From CBDFNC01 sp965249895 (lineage in GTDB: Bacteria > Pseudomonadota > Gammaproteobacteria > Enterobacterales > CBDFNC01): a stretch of 64,000 nt of DNA. Position numbers and translations under genes: made by a program. The notes under the pieces were generated by a model that searched no databases, was not told where the DNA came from, and saw only the letters and a list, made by a program, of their open reading frames with translations. This document shows positions 7,990 through 16,603 of this stretch, one piece after another (position 1 is the first letter of the stretch; the number at the start of each line of letters is the position of its first letter). Location of the stretch: positions 682,001 to 746,000 of the forward strand of contig CBDFNC010000005.1 in the NCBI GenBank assembly GCA_965249895.1, in the 5' to 3' direction.

Positions 7990-9100
7990 CGGTACAGATA
8001 TTTTTGCGTTTTTTCACCGACTCCAGTATACATGCATCAATTTTCAACATCATGCGTACCAATCCGTGAAAGTAGTATGGCGCCTTACTGAGGCCGAACA
8101 AATTACCCTTATAGAAGTTGTGGTTAATCACCCCAAACATCGTTGTAGAATCCGGGCTCATGCCATCCTACTCAGCCATAAGAGATACGATATTAAGCAG
8201 CTAGCGGATATCTTCGATACCAGCTTGGAGACGCTTTCTAAATGGATCGATTGCTGGGAAGAGTTCGGGATCTCAAGCCTTTATGACGCAAAGCGAACGG
8301 GGCGGCCCACTATTTATACGGGTGAGGAGAAACAGCGCCTGAAAGAGCTTGTGGATGAGGAGCCTCATCAACTCAAGCGAGCCCAGTCCCTGATAGAGAA
8401 AGAAAGCGGCAAAAAAGCCAGCGTTTCAACGATTAAGCGAACGTTGAAAAAAAATTTAACTACAGCCATAAAAGAGCCAGACATTCACTCAAACTAAAGC
8501 GTGATGAAGAGGCGTTCCGAAAGTGTTACAACACCCTGAATAAATTTATAAAGCTTGAACAAGAGGGCGAGTTGGACCTCTATTATTTCGATGAATCAGG
8601 TTTCAGCCAAAAATCGAACTTACCTTACGCATGGAGCCCAGTCGGTGAGCCGTTTGCATTTCCTGCCTATTCGCATAGTAAGCGATTGAACGTACTTGGC
8701 TTTTTAAGCCGCCAAGGAAAGCTGGTTTACCACAGCACCGAAGGTCACGTTACTACTGACACAGTCATCGAGGCGTTTGAAAAGCTGATAGAAAATAAGC
8801 CACACACCGCAAAGAAAAAACTGACAGTCGTTTTTCTGGACAACGCATCTTTTCACCGCTCTGCGAAATTTAAAGAGAAATGCAGTGACTGGATAACAGA
8901 GGGTGTTTTGGTGCTGTATCTGCCAGCTTATTCGCCAGAGCTGAATATCATAGAAATACTATGGCGGAAAATTAAGTATGAATGGCTTCCCACCTGCGCT
9001 TTTGAAACATTTGAAAATCTGACCAAGTGTGTAAAAAACATCCTGTCTAATTATCCATCTAAATTCAGAATAACTTTTACCTAGGTACTTAGATCCCTTC
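7990..9100 (+). mobile_element. IS630-family insertion sequence (boundaries approximate)
   Basis: The element is defined by the IS630 transposase at 8066-9084. I could not fix the terminal inverted repeats by eye. The left end lies between about 7990 and 8060 and the right end within about 30 bases of 9084. IS630 elements duplicate a TA dinucleotide. It sits between cassette-type genes and probably truncates the gene at 7576. Confidence 0.75.
8066..9084 (+). CDS. IS630-family transposase, two frames joined by a -1 shift at A8
   Basis: The first frame (8066-8497, GTG start) carries the HTH region (CRIRAHAILLSHKRYDIKQL). The second frame (open from about 8455 to 9084) carries the DDE domain: Asp in LYYFDESGF, Asp in VVFLDNASFH and Glu in NIIEILWRKIK. 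The frames meet at A8 (8447-8454) followed by TTT. The second frame is -1 relative to the first, and A AAA AAT is a usable slippery site, as in several IS families. The joined product is about 340 residues, full length for IS630, with all three catalytic residues. It may be active through programmed frameshifting, or it may be a simple indel. Confidence 0.8.
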
Positions 9101-9771
9101 CATTACATTTACCCTTAATAGAACCAAAAATAATCACTAAGTGCATAAGCAAAAGTTCACCAAGGCTTAAATCAACCTACCAATCTAGGCAGGCCATGCA
9201 GTTCTAGGCGAATTAGTATATTTGCAATGATTAAAATACATACATAATATTGGAAAACTTATACTCACCCACTTAACGCTTGCTTAAGCGAAAAATCTAG
9301 TTAACTAAATATTTAACCGAGTAAAGTCAGCCAACTTTATTGGCCTGATTAGTGCTTGGTTTGCATAAAAACTCATACTGCTCTTCACCAGTAACATAAA
9401 GCCGAAGCCTTTCGCATAATTTAAGTGCTGATTTTTTAATCCGGTTAATTCAACGAATTAACATTTTCCCTTCCAATATTTGTTCCATAACTTTACGGCT
9501 AACACCCTTATCTTAAAAACCAGGATGAATTTTGGTCTGCACTATTACGAGTTTACATTCATACTCTCGATGTTTTAACAAACTAATTAGCTTACTTTCA
9601 CAAAGAGTCAGATGCGAGTATTCATATGCGTCCTTTAATCTAAATTCATGTTCTGCATCAGATAAAATCTATCCAGATTTTTCTAAATTATTAATCATTT
9701 TTAGCCTACGAAGCTCTAACAGATAAACTCTATCTTTTTCCGTAGTTTTGATAGGCTCATTTAGACCTACA
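9101..9771. other. AT-rich gap with a possible decayed ORF
   Basis: No intact gene is visible. On the minus strand between about 9720 and 9420 there are protein-like stretches broken by stops (KDAYEYSHLTLCESKLISLL, then CKLVIVQTKIHPGF and KGVSRKVMEQILEG), faintly like a GNAT acetyltransferase. This is too weak to call a gene. It may be a decayed cassette. Confidence 0.3.
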
Positions 9772-9816
9772 TCCCAACAAACCTACATAGCAAGCTGGTC
9801 CGGCTGCTTGTTACGC
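9772..9816 (-). other. attC-like site after the GNAT gene
   Basis: On the minus strand GCGTAACAAGC (core RYYYAAC-like) is followed 30 bases later by TTTGTTGGGA (core GTTRRRY-like). The two ends are partly complementary. It lies directly downstream of the GNAT stop, in the place and orientation expected of an integron attC. It is short and degenerate. Confidence 0.35.
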
Positions 9817-9832
9817 ACTATTTTACTGTTAG

Positions 9833-10279
9833 TTAATAAGTTGTAAACTTATTGCCGAAAAGCTCAGTTTCATACACATTGCTAGCTATTTTTTGTAAAA
9901 ACTTATAGTCCGGACGAGTATGGAGAAAATGTATGAAAACCACATCATGACCTAACTCTTTTGCCCAGTACATAATGTCATGGAATACATTCTTACCTAG
10001 CCCCCAAAATTTATCGTCAATAACTATTGAAATCTCATATTTCCCGCCTTCACACTGTATACCGCACCAACCAGCTAATTCATTATCGCAAATAATGGCC
10101 CTGACTCTACAGCCATCAGTGAAATCAACTTCTATCTTAGAATTTATCCAAGCTTTTACAGTATCAATCGTAAATAATTTGTGCTCGATTAAGTGCTTTC
10201 TAACCTTTCGGCTATTCAGTAAAGGTATGAAATAATTTGGATTTACTTCATTGAGTCTTAAATACTTTATTCCATCCAT
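9833..10279 (-). CDS. GNAT-family N-acetyltransferase
   Basis: This 148-residue protein is a single GNAT domain: IICDNELAGWCGIQCEGG forms the central strands and ISIVIDDKFWGLGKNVFHDI contains the acetyl-CoA loop in a variant form (WGLGKN, where Q/RxxGxG/A is usual). It would acetylate an amine from acetyl-CoA; the substrate is unknown. The ATG is preceded by AGAGAGG. It lies between an attC-like palindrome upstream (10302-10358) and another just past its stop, as a gene cassette would. AT-rich like its neighbours. Confidence 0.75.
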   Translation of the reverse strand: MDGIKYLRLNEVNPNYFIPLLNSRKVRKHLIEHKLFTIDTVKAWINSKIEVDFTDGCRVRAIICDNELAGWCGIQCEGGKYEISIVIDDKFWGLGKNVFHDIMYWAKELGHDVVFIHFLHTRPDYKFLQKIASNVYETELFGNKFTTY

Positions 10280-10301
10280 GATTTTGAAAATTCCTCTCTA
10301 T

Positions 10302-10358
10302 GTTTAACGCCACACCTACCAGCGGTTGCTGGCTCTTTTTGTGCGGAATGCATTAAAC
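10302..10358 (-). other. attC-like palindrome (57 bp)
   Basis: On the minus strand it begins GTTTAATGC and ends GGCGTTAAAC. The terminal 7-mers GTTTAAT and GTTAAAC match R'' and R' cores with one mismatch. The interior folds back through CCGCAC/GTGTGG and GCCAGC-AACC-GCTGG. It lies 35 bases after the stop of the split gene below and 23 bases before the GNAT start, the expected position between two cassettes. The length equals the shortest attC sites known. Confidence 0.5.
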
Positions 10359-10393
10359 GTGACAGTGGTCGGAGATCAGATTGCTGTGTCTGG

Positions 10394-10617
10394 TTACATT
10401 CCTGGTTTACCAAAAAAGTTGTCATATTCCACTTTAAGTGAATGTGGAAATATCTCCCATGCCCACTCTCTCACATTATTTTTAGTATTTTCGAACTGTA
10501 AGCCCTCTACAAAACTAGTTACAACTACGTTACAAACCTTATTATTTCCTTGCCTATAGTACTTGTCAGCAATAGAGAAACACTGCTTAACAACAGCCTT
10601 ATTACCATCATTTATAT
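10394..10617 (-). pseudogene. C-terminal part of a DUF7674-like gene split by a transposon
   Basis: The frame reads HINDGNKAVVKQC, then VVVTSFVEGLQFENTKNN and REWAWEIFPHSLKVEYDN, and ends at TAA 10394. Joined to 12353-12482 across one copy of the 8-bp target duplication, it gives exactly 118 codons (117 residues plus stop). The restored protein resembles the small family I recall as DUF7674 (name from memory, moderate certainty). Its function is unknown. It is followed by an attC-like site, so the intact unit was probably an integron cassette. Confidence 0.7.
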
Positions 10618-12360
10618 GTTTCTGGGGAACCCATCAAACCTGGGTAACAAATTGGAGGGAGAAATCTGAGGAAATAAGGTCTGCTATTTGAGATAATCAC
10701 TTCGCCAAAAACAACAACCAAAAAAGACAGAATGCCGATACTAAACCGAACACCACTTAGCTCCTCAGACAAACTCGATCTTCTCGCAAAGAGCGCCATT
10801 TTACAAGCCCATGGTGATATCACCGCCTTATCCGATGAATTCGGTATATCCCGCAAGGCTGTCTATACCGCCCGTGGGGCTGCCCAGGCTGCGTTCGATG
10901 CCCTCGTCAACGCGCAAAGTGAGCCGGATTGTATCGCGACGCTTGATGTGGATGTTCCACACCTGCGCCGCAGTATTGTTGCGTTAACCATCACTGCACC
11001 CAATTCTATTCGCAGTATTGAGGCACTTATTCCTCTGCTGTATCCCGGCTGTAAAGTCAGCTACGGCTATATCCAAGGGGTCATTGTCGAGGCACAGAAA
11101 AATGCCGCCGATTTCAACCGAACGGTGCCATTATCCGCCATCCAGAGCGGAGCTGTGGATGAGATGTTCAGCCAGGGCGACCCTGTGCTGGCGGGTGTTG
11201 ACCTGGATTCCGGCTACCTGTTCTGCCTGTCTCACGAGCTACAGCGTGATGCTAAAACCTGGGCCAGAGTACTCCAACAGGCTGCTGCGCAGGGGATGAT
11301 GCCAAAACACATCATCAAAGACGGCGCCAAGGGGATAGCCGCAGGTGTCACAACGGTTTTCGAACAGGCACAGCAACGTGATGATATTTTTCATGCCCTG
11401 TATATCGCTGCCAAGGCGGTGCGCAGGGTTGAGCAACGTGCTTACTATTACATTGCCCAGGAAGAAAAGGCGTACCAGGCCATCAGCCCCGCCATAGCAG
11501 AAGACCCGCATGATACATTCGGTCAATGGTTACGTGCGGATAATCAATGCGATAAGGCTATAGAGCGGTATGAGCAGGCCGAGCGGGCATTACATCTTCT
11601 TCATGCCGCCTTCAGCTGCGTTTGTCGAAGGACCGGCGAGCTAATGACGACCGAAATGGCTCAGACTAAGCTGGCCCAGGCCACCCTATTACTGCGCAGG
11701 GCGGCACATAAGGAATGCAACAAGGCGGCGACCTACTTGGAAAACCGCTTGGATGGTCTCACTTTGGCCACCCAGGCGCTCCATGATAAGTTGCAAGGCT
11801 GTATTGCACGTTATTCTCAGCAGCCAGTTGAGCTGACCTGCCGCTTCTTCGAGTGCCGACGTGAACTGGCAAAAGCCGGGAAGCATAAGCAACAGCGGCT
11901 TATTCAGGAAATGCTCGGCAGCTACCACCTGTTGACCACACAGTTGGATGAAACACGCTGTGAGCAGCTGATGCAAGAAGTGGAAATATTGCTCAGCAAA
12001 CGTCACCGCGCGTCCAGTGCCATTGAAGGCTTCAACGCCACCTTACGCACTTATCTGTATGCCAGAAAGGGCGTAAACCAACCGTTTCTTGAGTTATTTC
12101 GCGCCTGGTACAACCTGCGTGAAAAACGCTGGGGACGTCACAAAGGCCAGTCAGCCCATGAACTCTTGACGGGAGAAAAGGTGGCTGATTGGTTAACGCT
12201 ACTTGGTTTCCCACCGAGTAAACTCAGCCACTGATTTTAGCCTGGTAACAGGCAAGCCAAACTGACTATTTATTAATCTGATCCAGCACTCGCTGAATTG
12301 GAGAGGAGCTATTGGTTTTGTGACCCTAAATGGGTGGAATTTGATCAGTCCCGTTTCTGG
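10618..12360 (+). mobile_element. 1727-bp transposon (10626-12352) with 8-bp target duplication
   Basis: GTTTCTGG occurs at 10618-10625 and again at 12353-12360, immediately flanking the element. The left end is GGAACCCATCAAACCTGG and the right end, read inward on the minus strand, is GGGACTGATCAAATTCCACC. The ends are related but not identical. The single ORF at 10732 encodes the transposase. The interrupted minus-strand gene is restored in frame if the element and one duplication copy are removed. The ends match those of the short repeats at 21404, 25290 and 32741. The family is not assigned; an 8-bp duplication and GG-starting ends occur in ISL3 and other families. Confidence 0.85.
10732..12234 (+). 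CDS. Transposase of unassigned DDE-like family
   Basis: This 500-residue protein has an N-terminal HTH region (about 16-50, DEFGISRKAVYTARGA). The core has candidate acidic residues in SGAVDEMF (Asp143), GVDLDSG (157-159), IIKDGAKGIAAG (Asp197), and the C-terminal SAIEGFNATLRTYL followed by WYNLREKRWGRHKGQS. The middle 240-400 is helical and Cys-containing. The layout suggests a DDE transposase with a long helical insertion, but I cannot name the family. It is the only gene in a flanked element with target duplication, which supports the role independently of homology. It appears intact. GAAAAAGACAG precedes the ATG; no strong ribosome-binding site is seen. Confidence 0.8.
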   Translation: MPILNRTPLSSSDKLDLLAKSAILQAHGDITALSDEFGISRKAVYTARGAAQAAFDALVNAQSEPDCIATLDVDVPHLRRSIVALTITAPNSIRSIEALIPLLYPGCKVSYGYIQGVIVEAQKNAADFNRTVPLSAIQSGAVDEMFSQGDPVLAGVDLDSGYLFCLSHELQRDAKTWARVLQQAAAQGMMPKHIIKDGAKGIAAGVTTVFEQAQQRDDIFHALYIAAKAVRRVEQRAYYYIAQEEKAYQAISPAIAEDPHDTFGQWLRADNQCDKAIERYEQAERALHLLHAAFSCVCRRTGELMTTEMAQTKLAQATLLLRRAAHKECNKAATYLENRLDGLTLATQALHDKLQGCIARYSQQPVELTCRFFECRRELAKAGKHKQQRLIQEMLGSYHLLTTQLDETRCEQLMQEVEILLSKRHRASSAIEGFNATLRTYLYARKGVNQPFLELFRAWYNLREKRWGRHKGQSAHELLTGEKVADWLTLLGFPPSKLSH

Positions 12361-12482
12361 GTAAATGAACTGAACACATCCATTTCAAAGGTGAATAAGC
12401 CTTCCTCTGCATTTAGTACCTTCGCCAGCTCAGGAAACTCTTCCTTTACCTCCTTCAAAAATTGGCTTCGATCGAGCTTCAT
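12353..12482 (-). pseudogene. N-terminal part of the same split DUF7674-like gene
   Basis: ATG 12482 has GGAGAGG 6 bases upstream, a strong ribosome-binding site. The frame begins MKLDRSQFLKEVKEEFPEL and continues AEEGLFTFEMDVFSSFTQK, then enters the transposon end and stops at TGA 12345. The partner half is at 10394-10617. A 45-residue peptide could still be made from this start. Confidence 0.72.
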
Positions 12483-12590
12483 TTTTTACCTCTCCAATTT
12501 CGCCAAAAGCAAACCAGGCCACCACTATGCGCGATATCCAAATCCTACACGATTTATTGCTAATAACAGAGTCCCAATATTCACAAAAAA

Positions 12591-12806
12591 CATTGCCCAC
12601 CCTGAAGCTCACATGATAATTCTTCTAGCGTACTCTCAAATCCCAAAATTTGTTGTTGCGCCACCTTCAAAAGTTAGCCATCACTATCGAAGCGAACCCA
12701 GTAATTGTCAGCATGTCTGATATAGTCCGGCATATCAATCCAGTGATCTAGGGTGGGCGCCGAGCTAGCCGTCACCTCGTGCGAGGGAATGACAGAATCG
12801 ATGTTT
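12591..12806 (-). pseudogene. Unrecognised small ORF with in-frame stop
   Basis: The frame reads PTLDHWIDMPDYIRHADNYW and VRFDSDG, then TAA at 12674, then continues LLKVAQQQILGFESTLEEL to TGA 12591. The continuity across the stop suggests a nonsense-mutated small protein gene. No start codon is apparent. Family unknown. It precedes the split DUF7674-like gene on the same strand and may be another decayed cassette. Confidence 0.4.
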
Positions 12807-12842
12807 CAGGATGAAAACTAGATAGCCAGATCAATGGTTCAG

Positions 12843-12920
12843 TTGGTCAAGTCCGAGGAGAATATTTTTCTAGAAAACAAAAACGCCCCTGCTTCTTTCG
12901 AAGGCAGGGACGCACAACAC
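12843..12920. repeat. 3'-tail repeat copy 2
   Basis: It begins TTGGTCAAGTCCGAGG exactly as at 5938 and ends GCAGGGACGCACAA, against GCGGGGACGCGCAA in copy 1. It contains the terminator of the tctA remnant. See the entry at 5938-6015. Confidence 0.5.
12876..12909 (-). terminator. Rho-independent terminator of the tctA remnant
   Basis: On the minus strand CCCTGCCTTC-GAAA-GAAGCAGGG (one bulged C) is followed by GCGTTTTTGTTTT. It lies about 40 bases past the tctA stop. The GNRA-type loop and T-rich tail are typical. Confidence 0.8.
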
Positions 12921-12947
12921 AAAAACAATAATAATTTTTGGGGTTTC

Positions 12948-14370
12948 TTACGCAGTCTTCTCAGACAGGCTACGGCTCTTCAACAAAGCCATTAACTTTG
13001 ATCCAAATAGAGATAGCATCAGTAATACCAGTATCACCAGGGTAATGGGTCGCTCCAGCACATAACTTAATTCACCACCACTGATCTGGTAGCTGTCCAG
13101 CAACGAACTCTCCGCCATACCGCCCAATAAAATGCCAATTACAGCAGCAGGAACGAAATAGTTGTAGCGACGAAACAACCAACCAATCTCCGCAAAAACC
13201 AGTACTGTGACCGAACCCGACATATTAACCGTCAGTCCAAAAGAGCCAAACACCGCCAACGCTAACACCGATGGGATCAGGTAACTCATGGGAACTCTTA
13301 CTACACTTGCCAGCATTGGCAGGAAGATAAGGGCCAGGCCCATAAGCAATATCACTTGACCAAAATTGGCAAAAATAATGGCGTAAACAATCTCAGTTTC
13401 TTCTCGAATAAACTGAGGACCACCAGTAATATTGTGCATTGCAAATGCTGCCAACATAACAGCCGTCGCACCACCTCCCGGGATCCCCAGGGCCAATAGC
13501 GTTGCCATCGAACCCGCTTCAGACGTACTGTTCGCCGACTCAGACGCGACTACACCTTTTGGATTCCCCTGACCAAAGCTCTCCGGATCTTTATCTCGAC
13601 GCTTGGTTTCGATATACGAGAGTAAGTTGGATACTGACAATCCAACACCAGGCACGGCACCGATAAAGACACCAATCACACTGCCTCTGATCAATACGCC
13701 CGGATGGCGAAACGCCCGGCCGAATCCCTTGAGGATCAATCGTATGTTTACTTTACGCGCCGACTCATCTTCCACCAAGTATTTGGTATTCACCAACCTG
13801 AGTAATTCGGAAGCGGCAAACATACCCATCATCGCCGGTATCACAGGAATACCGTCCAGCAAATACTCGTTCCCCATGGTGCCGCGTAACCCCCCTGCTT
13901 CACTGACACCTATGGTGCCGATAAGCAAACCCACAAAACCTGCAATCATCCCCTTTAACATATAGGTGCAGCTCAGGCTGGCTATTAAGGTCATACCCCA
14001 CAGGATCACCGCAAATAACTCAGCCGGCCCGAGGTTAAGCACCATATCCGAAATGGGTTTAATCAATAAAAACAGAATGATGTAATCCAGTAATACACCA
14101 AAAGCTGAAGCGCCCAGTGCAATACCCAGCGCCTCGTTATGCTGGCCTTTACGCGCCATTGGATAACAGTCAAATGCGGTGGCTAACGCTAAAGATGTAC
14201 CGGGAATGTTCATTAAAATGGCCGGTACCCCGCTGCCGAAAGAGCCGCCGGTGAAAATCGCGGTCAAAAACAGCATCGCCTCCATGAAATCCATATACAG
14301 AGCCATGGGTAGAAAAATGGCCATCGCCATGGAGATTTGTAACCCCGGAATGGCACGATAACCGTTAGGG
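12948..14370 (-). pseudogene. tctA: Tripartite tricarboxylate transporter permease TctA, 5'-truncated
   Basis: TctA is the large membrane subunit of the TctCBA citrate-type transporter. Homology starts abruptly at AIPGLQISMAMAIFLP and continues through the conserved AILMNIPGTSLALATAFD, GVPGVGLSVSNLLSY and ALGIPGGGATAVML motifs to a normal C-terminus (SEKTA). About 10-12 membrane segments are predictable. The first roughly 40-50 residues, including the first membrane segment, are missing. An ORF continues to 14486, but those codons are antisense to a histidine kinase fragment and are not TctA. No tctB or tctC is present, so the transporter cannot be functional from this locus alone. Confidence 0.82.
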
Positions 14371-14372
14371 CT

Positions 14373-14633
14373 GGCTATCGAAACAATCAGGCGGTGATTG
14401 AGGTGGAGGACGAGGGATCGGGGATCCCGGAACATCACCTGCAGGATGTCACCCGACGCTTCTACCGGCTGGATACACAACAACAAGGCAGTGGCCTGGG
14501 ATTAGCAATAGTGCGCCAGATCAGTGAATTCCACCATGCCTCTATGCAAATGAGCAACGTTAAACCGCACGGGTTACGAATAACTATCCGCTTTCAGCCT
14601 TCGGCTCAAAATAGGAACCACATTCGACCTTAA
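14373..14633 (+). pseudogene. C-terminal fragment of a TctE/QseC-type sensor kinase
   Basis: The fragment holds only the end of an HATPase domain: G1 VEDEGSGIPEHHL, the F box RRFYRLDT and G2 QGSGLGLAIVRQISEFHHA. It is typical of the TctE/QseC group, which controls tct operons. The frame opens at the junction with the tctA remnant and has no start of its own. Adjacent, head-to-head truncated tctA and tctE-like pieces indicate a deletion or inversion that removed the rest of a tct locus (inference). Confidence 0.75.
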
Positions 14634-14679
14634 AAGAAATTGAGTGAGACATCCCTTCAATTCCTCAAACGATTCCAAG

Positions 14680-15108
14680 TTATTTGGCTGGCGCGTATTG
14701 GGCAAACACTTCTGCGCCGGTCATTTTCTTTGTATCATTGGCAAAGCAATAATACTCCGGCTTTTGGTCAATAAAGATCTCTTTGACTAACTCCTTTTCC
14801 CCTACATTATCAAACAATCCAACCGGTACAACGTAGTGATTGGCCTGCTTAATTCGATAATACAGGTGGGTACCACATTGCTGACAAAAAGCGCGCTCAG
14901 CCCATTCAGATGAATTGAATACACCTATATTTTGTTCACCTTCAATTACTACCTCACTTCCACATTCGATAGCAAGCAGCGGGCCTCCCCCCCACTTTCG
15001 GCACATATCACAATGGCAAGCTTCTATTGTGTTAGCCGCGGTTTCCGTGACCAGTTTTACTTCGCCACACAAACACTGACCTTGTAGTTTTTCTTGGCTC
15101 ATTATCAT
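14680..15108 (-). CDS. GFA-family (CENP-V/glutathione-dependent formaldehyde-activating-like) zinc protein
   Basis: This protein of about 142 residues has the family's zinc cysteines: CLCGEVKL near residue 12, CHCDMCRKWGG near 31-36 and FCQQCGTHLYYR near 80. The family was named for Gfa, but most members have no proven activity; a small-molecule thiol-binding role is often assumed. A start at the third codon (MSQEKLQGQ) is equally likely. It stands alone between the tct remnant and an AraC regulator. Confidence 0.85.
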   Translation of the reverse strand: MIMSQEKLQGQCLCGEVKLVTETAANTIEACHCDMCRKWGGGPLLAIECGSEVVIEGEQNIGVFNSSEWAERAFCQQCGTHLYYRIKQANHYVVPVGLFDNVGEKELVKEIFIDQKPEYYCFANDTKKMTGAEVFAQYAPAK

Positions 15109-15356
15109 CCCCTAATGGTTTTCAGTTACTTTGTATATCTGCTGGCAGCAGGTATTTTTTGGACACAACACCAATACATCACATTAACATCAAGGTGGTG
15201 ACTATTTTTACCCGATATCTGCAAATTAGTCCATTGTCGGCGAGCAGGCTCGCGTAAAAAGGAATGGTTGTGATAACCGAAACAAAGAATGCGATGCGGT
15301 TTAAACCGGTTTGTGCGATCATGCCTACGCATAATCATACTTAATTCAATTTATTT

Positions 15357-15482
15357 AGGTTTGTAGAAAGCGAACTTGTTCAGCGAACCTTGCTGGCACA
15401 GACTTTGCGGATTCCATCCGCACCTACCTCCACCGCAGTAGTTGTTGTTGTTACCCTTATGCCTGTTTATTTGATGGGTTCC
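15357..15482. repeat. Degraded copy of the MITE family
   Basis: It ends in TTTGATGGGTTCC like the copy at 21404-21602 and contains the internal CAGCGAACCTTGCTGGCACAG. The left end is eroded and no target duplication is visible. About 126 bp remain. Confidence 0.6.
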
Positions 15483-15488
15483 AACTAA

Positions 15489-16343
15489 TTACTCTATGGG
15501 CAGGTATATATCGGCTTTTAGCTGATGTTCAGCGGTCTCAGGAAGTAAGTTAGCGAGATGAACAAAACATGGGTGCACTCCACGGGACAACCCTATGTAA
15601 GGCAACCAAACCTCCTCCAGGTAGCGTACACTTGATTCCAGTCCTGACCAGCAACCTTCATGGCGCATAACAGCACAGCGCATGGCAGGGATCACCTTTT
15701 CTTTCACTCCATAATTATTCACAGTTACAGGCTTTTTTATCGTACAGCCAATATCGATACAGTATTCCTCAGGTTTAACCGCGTCTGATACGTTGTGCAG
15801 AATATTGTATGTTTCACATACATGCGGAAATCGCTTATTTTTCAATCGCCATTCGATAAACTGCTTTACCGTATTATTGGCTAGTAAAGGGTCGTTTCGA
15901 TGGGTTAATACCGCCAACCTAACTTCTCTACTTTGACACACAACCACCTGCCTACTTTGCCGTTCTTCCTTGGTTTTAAACTGATACTGACTATTCCAGT
16001 TATTCCAATTTGGTTCGTTACGAAACTCTCTGGGTGTCTGTAAAAATGTTTTTTTAAACGCCCGAGAAAATGATTCTGCACTGTTGAAACCTGCCTCTAC
16101 AGCAATATCAATAATTCGAATATTTGGAAGAAAAGCTAAGTAGTATGATGCGCGTTTTAGTCGAAGTAGACGCACATAATGTATCGTACTTACACCAGTA
16201 AATTCTTTGAACAACCGATGAAAATGATATTTTGACAAGCCTGCGACTTCACTCAGGCCTGTGAGTGTCATATCTTCATATAGGTGCTCATCAATATACT
16301 CAAGAATAACCTCAACCTTTTGTATTGACTTTGTTTTATCCAA
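15489..16343 (-). CDS. AraC-family regulator with C-terminal GyrI-like ligand domain
   Basis: This 284-residue protein starts with the two HTH motifs of AraC/XylS (LTGLSEVAGLSKYHFHRLFK around 28-47, and IIDIAVEAGFNSAESFSRAFK around 77-97, ending TPREFR). A linker leads to a GyrI-like small-molecule-binding domain (about 130-284) with DIGCTIKKPV and the MRHEGCWSGLESSVRYL segment. This HTH-first order is that of Rob/TetD-type regulators. The ligand is unknown. It is divergent from the periplasmic binding protein gene at 16604, with about 260 bases between. Confidence 0.88.
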   Translation of the reverse strand: MDKTKSIQKVEVILEYIDEHLYEDMTLTGLSEVAGLSKYHFHRLFKEFTGVSTIHYVRLLRLKRASYYLAFLPNIRIIDIAVEAGFNSAESFSRAFKKTFLQTPREFRNEPNWNNWNSQYQFKTKEERQSRQVVVCQSREVRLAVLTHRNDPLLANNTVKQFIEWRLKNKRFPHVCETYNILHNVSDAVKPEEYCIDIGCTIKKPVTVNNYGVKEKVIPAMRCAVMRHEGCWSGLESSVRYLEEVWLPYIGLSRGVHPCFVHLANLLPETAEHQLKADIYLPIE

Positions 16344-16603
16344 TTCACATCACATTTTTCGTATCGATATCGCCATTGTAACCAAGTCCAACATCATTAA
16401 CTTGACCAAGGTTGCTGTGAATAGAGAACCAATGAACTACCCGTGAGCATCGATTGCTAGAGTCGATCCCCCAGCTAGCATCCATCCTGAAAGGATGTTT
16501 TATCATTCTCGCGCTCACCTTGGTCCGACACTCGAAATTCAGCGGCTTTACCGGGAGTACTAGAGCTATAATATAACGAGCACATCCCTTAGCTGGGGAA
16601 CAC

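Noticed and set aside
10732..12234. Assignment of the transposase to ISL3
   Set aside because: GG-starting ends and an 8-bp duplication fit, but the protein lacks the zinc-finger and domain order expected; left unassigned.
14371..14486. ORF start of tctA at 14486
   Set aside because: These codons are antisense to a histidine kinase fragment and have no TctA homology; the frame is open by chance across a breakpoint.
15126..15338. 70-residue minus-strand ORF
   Set aside because: No homology or ribosome-binding site; composition is that of chance reading next to a degraded MITE.
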